5,300 bases of DNA, taken from Cyanobacteria bacterium UBA8803. Lineage in GTDB: Bacteria > Cyanobacteriota > Cyanobacteriia > Cyanobacteriales > Coleofasciculaceae. Location of the stretch: the NCBI GenBank assembly GCA_003505715.1, contig DNXU01000378.1, positions 5,209-10,508 on the forward strand, written 5' to 3'. Under the pieces are notes generated by a model, which was not told where the DNA came from, did no database searches, and saw only the letters and a list, made by a program, of their open reading frames with translations. Of this stretch, positions 1 through 5,294 are shown piece by piece (positions within the stretch are counted from its first letter, which is position 1; every line of letters begins with the position of its first letter). The position numbers and the translations under genes are program-made.

Positions 1-48
1 TACAGATATTAGACCTTACAGATATTAGACTTTACAGATGTTTACTTC
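1..48. repeat. 16-bp tandem repeat, about three units
   Basis: The unit TACAGATATTAGACCT (1-16) is repeated at 17-32 with one change (C to T near the end). A third, decayed unit at 33-48 keeps only its first seven bases (TACAGAT) and scattered matches after that. The array may extend to the left, because the window begins exactly at a unit boundary. It is non-coding and lies beyond the end of the minus-strand operon. Short heptad-multiple or 16-bp tandem repeats are common in intergenic DNA of filamentous cyanobacteria, but I do not recognise this one as a named family. Confidence 0.6.
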
Positions 49-49
49 T

Positions 50-85
50 CAAATAAAAATGCTATATATCATGTCCGGTAGCATT
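50..85 (-). terminator. Candidate intrinsic terminator of the caspase-MoxR operon
   Basis: Read on the minus strand, AATGCTA (85-79) pairs perfectly with TAGCATT (64-58) around a 14-nt loop, and a T-rich run ATTTTTATTT follows directly. It lies about 65-100 nt past the TGA of the MoxR ATPase gene with no gene between, which suits a transcript end. The stem is short and has only two G-C pairs, so termination may be weak. The loop contains the ATATCATGTCCGGT motif that recurs at the other end of the window, so the hairpin could instead be a remnant of a dispersed repeat. Confidence 0.35.
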
Positions 86-139
86 GGACTTGTATAAGCT
101 GTCACGCTTTTAAATTGGGTATTAGTAGCGGACAAGATA
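66..139. repeat. Inverted pair of a TATCATGTCCGGTAG-like repeat
   Basis: The stretch 67-81 (TATCATGTCCGGTAG) is matched in inverted orientation by 125-139 (GTAGCGGACAAGATA) at 12 of 15 positions, with a 43-nt spacer. A further direct copy of the core (ATATCATGCCCGGT) is at 5278-5291. I infer a decayed palindromic intergenic repeat. The 149-bp stretch between the left edge of the window and the ATPase stop codon contains no convincing ORF. Confidence 0.45.
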
Positions 140-149
140 AAAAAACATA

Positions 150-1292
150 TCATTGATCCACAACGCTATCTAGGCGCTTCAATAAAAGCTGCTTTAAAGA
201 CTCTCGATCTGTGCCATCGGGTTGTATCTGGCGGGAGAATAAATAAATTGTACTTAAAAGTTGGTCGGTGGCGACCTCTTTACCTTGTTGCTGCTGCACG
301 AAATCTTGGATGAGTTGGTCAATCGTTCCTCGCGCCTCCTGCCAATTTTGTGCCCCTAGTTCCTTGACAAAATGGGCATTGACTACCTCACGAAGAAACT
401 CGATATCATTGGGTTCTGGCATCCTGACTCGCAGACAGCGACGTAAAAAGGCTGGGGGAAAGTCCCGTTCTCCATTACTGGTCATTACAACAATGGGAAA
501 TTTATTACACTGTACCTGACCCGCTTTGATTTCCGTATCAATTCCTCTGTCAGCCGTTCTCACGGTGACGCATTCAGTGCCCAGGCGTTCTAATTCTGGA
601 ATACTATATCCCCCTTCTTCAAAGAGATTCAGTAAATCGTTGGGTAAGTTAATATCGCTTTTGTCGATCTCATCAATCAGCAATATCCTCGGTCGATAGC
701 TGGGTAAAAATGCTGTGCCTACTGGCCCTAACCTTAAATACTGACCGATATTTTCTTCTAATTGTTGTGGTGTTTCTTGACCTAAATCTTGTTTGAGCTT
801 GAGGAGTTGTAAGTTTTGCAGTCGAGCGATCGCATCATAGTTATAGAGTCCATCCTTCAGGATAGTGCGAGTAGTGATAGACCAAGCTAAGACGGGGCCG
901 AGTTGTAATTCATAAGCGATCGCATAGGCAAGAGAGGTTTTCCCAGAACCGGGGCGTCCCGTGACTAGCAAGGGACGCCGCAGATAAATAGCGGCATTAA
1001 CTCCATCGATAAGTTCCTTATACCCTTGATAGATTTTCGCTTTTGGCGATGGGGAATCTACATCGACGCGATCGCTATTTTGAGGCGCAGAAAGTACCCG
1101 AAAACTTTTGCCCCGTTGATACTCGCGGCTATCTTCTTTAACCAGGCTGAGAATCTTTTGCCAACGATCTTCTAGTACTTCTTCGTCAACGTCTTGTTGG
1201 CGCTGGAACTGTCGCCAACTGGGAGCATCGGGCAAAGTACTAATTGCCTCATGAGGTTCTCGGTTGCCGTGAAAAATTTTCCAATCGTTCAT
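150..1292 (-). CDS. MoxR-family AAA+ ATPase of a vWA-MoxR-VMAP-type system
   Basis: This is predicted to be a cytoplasmic, ring-forming ATPase that remodels or switches a partner protein. Visible motifs are a Walker A GRPGSGKT at residues 112-119, a Walker B ILLIDEID at 203-210, a sensor-1-like TSN at 271-273 and a conserved FPPAFLRRC segment at 279-286 carrying candidate arginine-finger residues R284/R285. Other family hallmarks are the DGLYNYDAIARLQ stretch (147-159), LGPVGTAFLP (188-197) and KSDINLPNDLLNLFEEG (211-227). These match the MoxR subgroup encoded beside VMAP proteins. The first 65 residues are a charged extension of unknown role, and about 90 C-terminal residues form the helical lid. 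The ATG lies inside the stop codon of the upstream caspase-VMAP gene (TCAT at 1289-1292, ATGA on the coding strand). The only good Shine-Dalgarno, GAAGGA (1313-1308), is 15 nt away, so translation is probably coupled by reinitiation. All catalytic motifs look intact. The substrate or partner is inferred, not shown. Confidence 0.9.
   Translation of the reverse strand: MNDWKIFHGNREPHEAISTLPDAPSWRQFQRQQDVDEEVLEDRWQKILSLVKEDSREYQRGKSFRVLSAPQNSDRVDVDSPSPKAKIYQGYKELIDGVNAAIYLRRPLLVTGRPGSGKTSLAYAIAYELQLGPVLAWSITTRTILKDGLYNYDAIARLQNLQLLKLKQDLGQETPQQLEENIGQYLRLGPVGTAFLPSYRPRILLIDEIDKSDINLPNDLLNLFEEGGYSIPELERLGTECVTVRTADRGIDTEIKAGQVQCNKFPIVVMTSNGERDFPPAFLRRCLRVRMPEPNDIEFLREVVNAHFVKELGAQNWQEARGTIDQLIQDFVQQQQGKEVATDQLLSTIYLFSRQIQPDGTDRESLKQLLLKRLDSVVDQ
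826..1075. repeat. Cluster of HIP1 octamers (GCGATCGC)
   Basis: Three perfect GCGATCGC palindromes lie at 826-833, 916-923 and 1068-1075, all inside the ATPase gene. Single copies occur at 1504-1511, 3525-3532 and 4727-4734. HIP1 (highly iterated palindrome 1) is abundant in many cyanobacterial genomes and is the main taxonomic clue in this window. The coding sequence accommodates the sites without frame disruption. Confidence 0.8.
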
Positions 1293-3274
1293 TTTCCGAA
1301 TTTTAAATCCTTCACAGAAGGAGTACGTTCTGGATTATCGAGTAGCATTGCCGCATGGTAGCCCCACTGCTTTTGGGGATTTGAACTGTAATAAGCAGCT
1401 TGACGTTTCTTAAAGAGTTCGTTAATTAATTGATTATGGTCTTTTAAACAATTGGCACAAAGTAGCTGCTCGAAATGGATAATAGCATCATTTTCAATAT
1501 CTTGCGATCGCAGCCACAGAGCTAAGGGGGCTCCAGTTTCATGTAAAGCAAAAAATAGCGTCTCTTGCTCCTGTTTCGTCTCTGGTAAAAAACAACTTAA
1601 GCCTAGATAGTTTAAAAGATCTGCTTCTAGCTGTAGGTAGTTATAATTTTGTTCTTGTTCTAAGCGTCTGATTTTGGTCGGCAGGATATTTTGTTCCAGC
1701 GTTTTCATCTGATTCCAGGCTTTCAGGAGTCTGTTTCCGTAATCCCCATTCCCAAATCTCTCGTAAGACCTCACCACCACTCGATACTCGCGTCCCAGTT
1801 CTCGCTGGAAACGACCTATTTTTTTAATCCGCCACAGATCGACTGATTCAGCTAAATACTCAAAGGGTAAAAAGATTTCAATTCCTAAATTATAAGGGCA
1901 AGGGCTGCCACGGAGATAAATATCACAACCATGCTGGAGTAAATCTTGTAAGTAGGGCGAGATTTTCTCTTCTAAGGTTTCACCTGCCGCTAACTGGCAA
2001 GTGCTAATAGCAGAATTATGGGGATGAGGTTGATAGGGAGACTGAGGATTAGGTTTAAGAATAATAGGGATAGGAGCTTTATGCTCTAGCTGCAAATAGG
2101 CGGTGAGATTTAAAGGCTCAGAGGGATGCTCTTGTTTGACTACCACTAACAAACCAGCATTGAACTCTCCCTCTCCAGGGCGGCTCGAACCATCAGCAAC
2201 GGGATACTTTCTTTCTTGTAACCATGCCTTTAATTGTTCTTGTAACTCTGAGGCGATTTTAGGATGATGGCTAAGAACTTGCAGCACGGAAATAATAGAT
2301 AAAGTACCATCTGGCTTTTGGTGAAACTGTTGAGCCACAGTTAAAAAACTCTCGATGCTCAAAGATTCATCCAAAGCTAACCATTGGTTAAGCGCAGCAG
2401 GGAAAATTCCTGCCATCATTGCCCATCTGAGAACAGCTTTATCGATTTGCTCCAGATAAGGCTTTAAAATAGGTAGCCCGTCTGTAGTTGTTATTTGAGC
2501 CGATTTTGCTATACTTTCTCTCAACAGAGATGTCACCGGATAGGTGACTAAAGGTAAACGGCTCCCTTTCCCCAGAAATGTTGGCTTTTGCCGACCGCTT
2601 TCTAAGATTTGCGCTGCTTGCTCAAAGGCTCTCCCTACTGTCACAATTCCATGTTGATCGGCTTGATCTTGAGACAAAGCCTCTAGCAAAGCGCCTGTAA
2701 ATTCACTATGACGTTTAGATTTTTTTGCCCATGACTCTTCGTAGGCTTGGCAAGCAGCCAGGAAATAGTAGGTGCCATTATTTTGAAAAATATTAAAGGT
2801 ATTGTCAATTTCTTTAATTAAAGACCCACTATGGCAAGCATCCAGAATAAAAATGAGATTGCTTAATTCCGTCTTGTTAATAAGTGTCGTAATGTCCTGT
2901 AGGGAAATGGCATTTTGGCCAACCAGAAATCGCTCACCTTTTTTATTTAATTGGCAATCTGATGCAGCCAGGTAACCCTTTTGGGAAACTTCATCAGTGA
3001 TTGGATTTTGCTTTTCCTCTAAAACGCCATGTCCTGAAAAGTAAATAATAGCTTCTTGGTTTTTGGCTTGGTTGTTGAGAAATTTTTTTAATAATTCAAT
3101 CAGTTCATTACCCGTAACTTTACCTTGCCGCAGGGTAATGTGATTTTTGGGGCAATTCCCATAGTCTTGGAGAAGCTGGGCAAAATCTGTTGCGTCATTG
3201 ACTGACTTACTTAAATTATCGAGATATTGACTATCATAGGTTTCAATGCCAACTACTAGAGCATATCGAGCCAT
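1289..3274 (-). CDS. Caspase-like peptidase fused to a VMAP-C domain
   Basis: The N-terminal ~245 residues form a caspase/metacaspase-type peptidase (family C14). The start MARYALVVGIETY is typical of the first strand, the catalytic histidine lies in SGHG (H82), and the catalytic cysteine lies in DACHSG (C147) after a hydrophobic strand. Both are present, so the enzyme should be active. Known bacterial members (orthocaspases) cut after Arg or Lys. Residues ~250-355 are helical and resemble an adaptor or effector-associated segment that I cannot assign. Residues ~370-653 match the VMAP C-terminal domain: GLLVVV (374-379), EIFLPFEYL then VDLW (466-481), YRVVVRSYERF (497-507), GAPLALWLRS (581-590) and the terminal LLDNPERTPS (644-653). 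No signal peptide or membrane helix is seen, so it is probably cytosolic. It is the first gene of a two-gene operon and overlaps the MoxR ATPase by 4 bp. In the predicted ternary conflict systems VMAP links the ATPase to an effector; here the effector is in the same chain. The start has only weak AAG-type ribosome binding. Confidence 0.88.
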   Translation of the reverse strand: MARYALVVGIETYDSQYLDNLSKSVNDATDFAQLLQDYGNCPKNHITLRQGKVTGNELIELLKKFLNNQAKNQEAIIYFSGHGVLEEKQNPITDEVSQKGYLAASDCQLNKKGERFLVGQNAISLQDITTLINKTELSNLIFILDACHSGSLIKEIDNTFNIFQNNGTYYFLAACQAYEESWAKKSKRHSEFTGALLEALSQDQADQHGIVTVGRAFEQAAQILESGRQKPTFLGKGSRLPLVTYPVTSLLRESIAKSAQITTTDGLPILKPYLEQIDKAVLRWAMMAGIFPAALNQWLALDESLSIESFLTVAQQFHQKPDGTLSIISVLQVLSHHPKIASELQEQLKAWLQERKYPVADGSSRPGEGEFNAGLLVVVKQEHPSEPLNLTAYLQLEHKAPIPIILKPNPQSPYQPHPHNSAISTCQLAAGETLEEKISPYLQDLLQHGCDIYLRGSPCPYNLGIEIFLPFEYLAESVDLWRIKKIGRFQRELGREYRVVVRSYERFGNGDYGNRLLKAWNQMKTLEQNILPTKIRRLEQEQNYNYLQLEADLLNYLGLSCFLPETKQEQETLFFALHETGAPLALWLRSQDIENDAIIHFEQLLCANCLKDHNQLINELFKKRQAAYYSSNPQKQWGYHAAMLLDNPERTPSVKDLKFGK

Positions 3275-3356
3275 CTTGCTTAAAACTTACTGAAGCCAGC
3301 TTGCCAAACGACATCCGCCATTCTAGCCTATAGATAGTCATTCTTAAGATTTGACC
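3275..3356. promoter_or_regulatory. Divergent intergenic promoter region
   Basis: This 82-bp spacer must carry the 5' signals of both the caspase-VMAP operon (minus) and the Trypco1-like gene (plus). On the plus strand a -10-like TATAGA lies at 3329-3334, and a good -35 match TTGCCA at 3301-3306 is spaced too far from it (22 bp). On the minus strand TAGAAT (3325-3320) is a possible -10 without a clear -35. No strong operator palindrome is visible. The short shared spacer makes co-regulation plausible, but neither promoter is convincingly defined. Confidence 0.35.
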
Positions 3357-3749
3357 ATGTCAGACCCTCAAACTCAACGCTTCTTCATGGCTGATGATGA
3401 CGGAGAACCGTTAGAAATTGTCCTTTATTCTCAAAATCCGGTAGAACTTGACCCACCAAAGATGCCTGTTAGCACTACTGATAGTGATGATGACGAGTGG
3501 GAAGCAAAAGGAGCAGCAGATGTAGCGATCGCCTCAATGCAACAAGCCCATAAATATATTCGCTTCTATACTAAATATGTGCTAGGAGCCTTTAAAGAGT
3601 TTTCCGCTGCCGAAATTGAAGAAATGAATATTAAATTTAATCTCAAAATTGCCGGAAAGACTGGTCTACCAATGCTCACTGAAGGGTCAGGAGGTGCTGA
3701 TTTTGAAGTTTCCGTCAAATGCAAATTTCCGAATAAAAATAATGCCTAA
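3357..3749 (+). CDS. Trypco1-like (CU044_2847 family) small protein
   Basis: This encodes 130 residues. I place the start at the ATG at 3357, not the in-frame TTG at 3351, because AAGA (3346-3349) gives a plausible ribosome binding site 7 nt upstream of that ATG. The C-terminal half matches the trypsin-co-occurring domain 1 pattern: EIEEMNIKFNLKIAGKTG (86-103) followed by LPMLTEGSGGADFEVSVKCK (104-123), corresponding to the family's 'EVEVEFGIKLGGKAGIP...TEGs...fkVtv' strand layout. The N-terminus (9-24) also fits the family's opening strands around DDGEPLEIVLY. Between them are an acidic linker (DSDDDEWE, 42-49) and an amphipathic helix (~52-82). There is no signal peptide, membrane segment or catalytic motif. 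Family members are predicted adaptors in peptidase-containing conflict systems; here the nearest peptidase is the divergently transcribed caspase-VMAP protein, not a trypsin. The gene converges on the Pvc16 gene with 10 bp between stop codons. The exact function is unknown. Confidence 0.75.
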   Translation: MSDPQTQRFFMADDDGEPLEIVLYSQNPVELDPPKMPVSTTDSDDDEWEAKGAADVAIASMQQAHKYIRFYTKYVLGAFKEFSAAEIEEMNIKFNLKIAGKTGLPMLTEGSGGADFEVSVKCKFPNKNNA

Positions 3750-3759
3750 TTAATATTAT

Positions 3760-5109
3760 TTATTTAATGACTATCCTTGGGCTGATATACTGATTAAATG
3801 TGGCACTGTTGGGATTGGTATCAACAGTTAACTGGCTTTCCGCGCCATCGATCTGCAAGCGCACCAGATACCGCCCTATCTTCACCCCATAAATAGGTAC
3901 GGTAATCACCAAACTATCTGCCCGACGGGGTGCTGCCTCAAATATATAAGCAGCTGGATTCTCGATAGAGGCTTCATTGAGGATTAAAATCACTCGTTGC
4001 TTTTTGCCAATGGTGATATTTGTCCGCACCTTGACTTCAGCTCTGCGCAATTCCTCACCATCGTTATCCCGTTTAGAGAGGCTGACTTTAGTAACAGTAG
4101 GGCGTACTGCAAAAGGGATAACATTAGATTGAATAGCTGGAATTAGAGAGGGCTGGGTGGTTGATGTGGCTATTATCTGGCCGCCGTTAGAACTAGTCCA
4201 GTTGGCTCCCAAGCCATTATTAGACGCTGGTTGGGTAACCCTGGGAATGCGATGAATCACCTGTAAGCTGTGCATACCAGCCCGTAACGTATCAGCAGGT
4301 AGGGAGGAAAGCGCTAAATTAATTTGGGTATCGCTGACTTCCGTAGGCGTTAACTTCATCCCATCGATCCATACCTGGGTGATATCGCTTTTCAAATTTT
4401 TGCCTTGAATTAATACAGTACTATCTGCCAAAATAGGCTCCAACATCCCAGCCTGAGCGATCACCCGATCAATTTTGGGCTGATGGGGAAAGGATGCTAT
4501 ACCATCAAAGGAACGACCGCGTATGGGTAAAGCTTTTTGAGCTGGCTGTTCCCCTTCGATCATCACAGCCCTTACCCGGTAGGCAACTGACAGGATATAA
4601 GGGGTTTGGAAAAATACTGACCAAACTTTAGATAAATCTTCTAAAGATAAATCCAAAGGCATGAAGGTCAGCTCTTCCAGCTGATCGCTAAGATTAGAAT
4701 CAATCAAATAACTATAGTTGGAATCAGCGATCGCCTCTTGGACAGTCTCTGGTGTGAGAGAACGGCGATCGTTGAGGGTACGCATCACGCTACCCATCAG
4801 CCGTTGCGGTTCTAACTCCACCTCATTGCCGTAGAAGCTGATCATGTAATGCAAATCTAAAGCAGTTCGAGCTTGCTTTGCTTGTTGTCCGGAACGGCTG
4901 CGCATTTGAACTTCAGCAGCTTGACGGAACGCATGATTAAGACTGACGTGGTAAAGGTAGAGATTCACTCCAATTTGAGGCGTAGCCGTCCCCACATCGT
5001 TAGGCCGAACGGTTGTGACCCTCGCCCCATCCACATCAAGTTGTACCGCAGTCTGCAAGATCCTTTGCAGCGTTGCAGTGACAGTGGCAATAGCAAGATG
5101 GTTGCTCAT
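3760..5109 (-). CDS. DUF4255/Pvc16-family eCIS tail-terminator protein with Ig-like C-terminal domains
   Basis: Residues 1-185 match the Pvc16 N-terminal (DUF4255) domain. The opening SNHLAIATVTATLQRIL is typical, followed by VNLYLYHVSLNHAFR (48-62), ALDLHYMISFYG (83-94) and W..FFQTPYILSVAYRVRAV.I (163-184). In phage-tail-like extracellular contractile injection systems this protein caps the distal end of the inner tube and sheath. Residues ~211-286 look like an IPT/TIG-type immunoglobulin fold (PKIDRV...VLIQGKNL...VWIDG). A Ser/Asn/Thr-rich linker (~290-328) leads to a second beta-rich domain (~332-430), so at 449 residues it is much longer than the single-domain core. No signal peptide is present, as expected for a cytosolically assembled particle. 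The start is supported by homologous N-termini although no clear Shine-Dalgarno precedes it. No other injection-system gene is in the window; the minus-strand orientation suggests that any partners read in the same direction would lie beyond 5300 or elsewhere. Confidence 0.88.
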   Translation of the reverse strand: MSNHLAIATVTATLQRILQTAVQLDVDGARVTTVRPNDVGTATPQIGVNLYLYHVSLNHAFRQAAEVQMRSRSGQQAKQARTALDLHYMISFYGNEVELEPQRLMGSVMRTLNDRRSLTPETVQEAIADSNYSYLIDSNLSDQLEELTFMPLDLSLEDLSKVWSVFFQTPYILSVAYRVRAVMIEGEQPAQKALPIRGRSFDGIASFPHQPKIDRVIAQAGMLEPILADSTVLIQGKNLKSDITQVWIDGMKLTPTEVSDTQINLALSSLPADTLRAGMHSLQVIHRIPRVTQPASNNGLGANWTSSNGGQIIATSTTQPSLIPAIQSNVIPFAVRPTVTKVSLSKRDNDGEELRRAEVKVRTNITIGKKQRVILILNEASIENPAAYIFEAAPRRADSLVITVPIYGVKIGRYLVRLQIDGAESQLTVDTNPNSATFNQYISPRIVIK

Positions 5110-5148
5110 GATATCGGTTAGTGATTATTAGAGGAATAGGGTGAGGGA

Positions 5149-5164
5149 GTGTTCGGTCAAACAC
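5149..5164. repeat. Small hairpin in the presumed 5' leader of the Pvc16-type gene
   Basis: GTGTT (5149-5153) pairs with AACAC (5160-5164) around the loop CGGTCA. With one bulged base the stem can extend by two or three more G-C pairs (GGG at 5145-5147 with CC at 5165-5166). It lies about 40-55 nt upstream of the start codon. It may be a leader structure or a short dispersed repeat; no T-run follows on either strand, so it is not a simple terminator. Confidence 0.4.
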
Positions 5165-5179
5165 CCATAATATATGTAG

Positions 5180-5240
5180 GGGCGGGTTTAGTAACCAATA
5201 TTTTAGACCCCGCAGATAGCTCTTAAGTCAAAACCCGCCC
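5180..5240. repeat. Perfect 10-bp inverted repeat, GC-rich, 41-nt loop
   Basis: GGGCGGGTTT (5180-5189) is exactly complementary to AAACCCGCCC (5231-5240). The stem is much more GC-rich than its surroundings and is preceded by GTAG, giving the GTAGGGGCGGGTTT start that I associate with dispersed intergenic repeats of filamentous cyanobacteria. It encodes no protein and could be a MITE-like element with terminal inverted repeats. No clear target-site duplication is visible. Confidence 0.6.
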
Positions 5241-5264
5241 TGTGACAGGTTTTATCATAATTAA

Positions 5265-5294
5265 TTAACCGAATATGATATCATGCCCGGTTAA
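5265..5294. repeat. 30-bp palindrome centred on GATATC
   Basis: The arms TTAACCG (5265-5271) and CGGTTAA (5288-5294) are perfectly complementary and enclose a perfect 10-bp palindrome ATGATATCAT (5275-5284). Only the AAT/GCC triplets between them do not pair, so 12 of 15 pairs match. The right half, ATATCATGCCCGGT (5278-5291), is a 13/14 match to 66-79. The element could be a dispersed palindromic repeat or a binding site for a dimeric protein. Confidence 0.6.

Noticed and set aside
96..115. Plus-strand hairpin AAGC/GCTT followed by a T-run, considered as a terminator
   Set aside because: The stem is only 4 bp, and no plus-strand gene ends upstream of it in the window.
139..145. Run of seven A (T-run on the minus strand) just past the ATPase stop codon
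   Set aside because: No hairpin precedes it in the end of the coding region, so it does not make an intrinsic terminator by itself.
1..300. CRISPR array from the short repeats at the left edge
   Set aside because: The units are 16 bp, directly contiguous and lack spacers, and no cas gene is present.
268..519. Plus-strand open frame of 83 codons
   Set aside because: It is fully antisense to the C-terminal part of the ATPase gene, its Cys/Ser/Arg-rich translation looks like a shadow, and no ribosome binding site or homology is evident.
3351..3356. TTG start for the Trypco1-like gene, two codons upstream
   Set aside because: The ATG at 3357 is a stronger start codon and is better spaced from AAGA at 3346-3349.
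3750..3759. Bidirectional terminator between the convergent genes
   Set aside because: The 10-bp gap is AT-rich and has no stable stem, so any terminator would have to lie inside the coding ends, and none is visible there.
4873..5121. Plus-strand open frame of 82 codons
   Set aside because: It is antisense to the conserved N-terminus of the DUF4255/Pvc16 gene, and its translation shows no recognisable domain.
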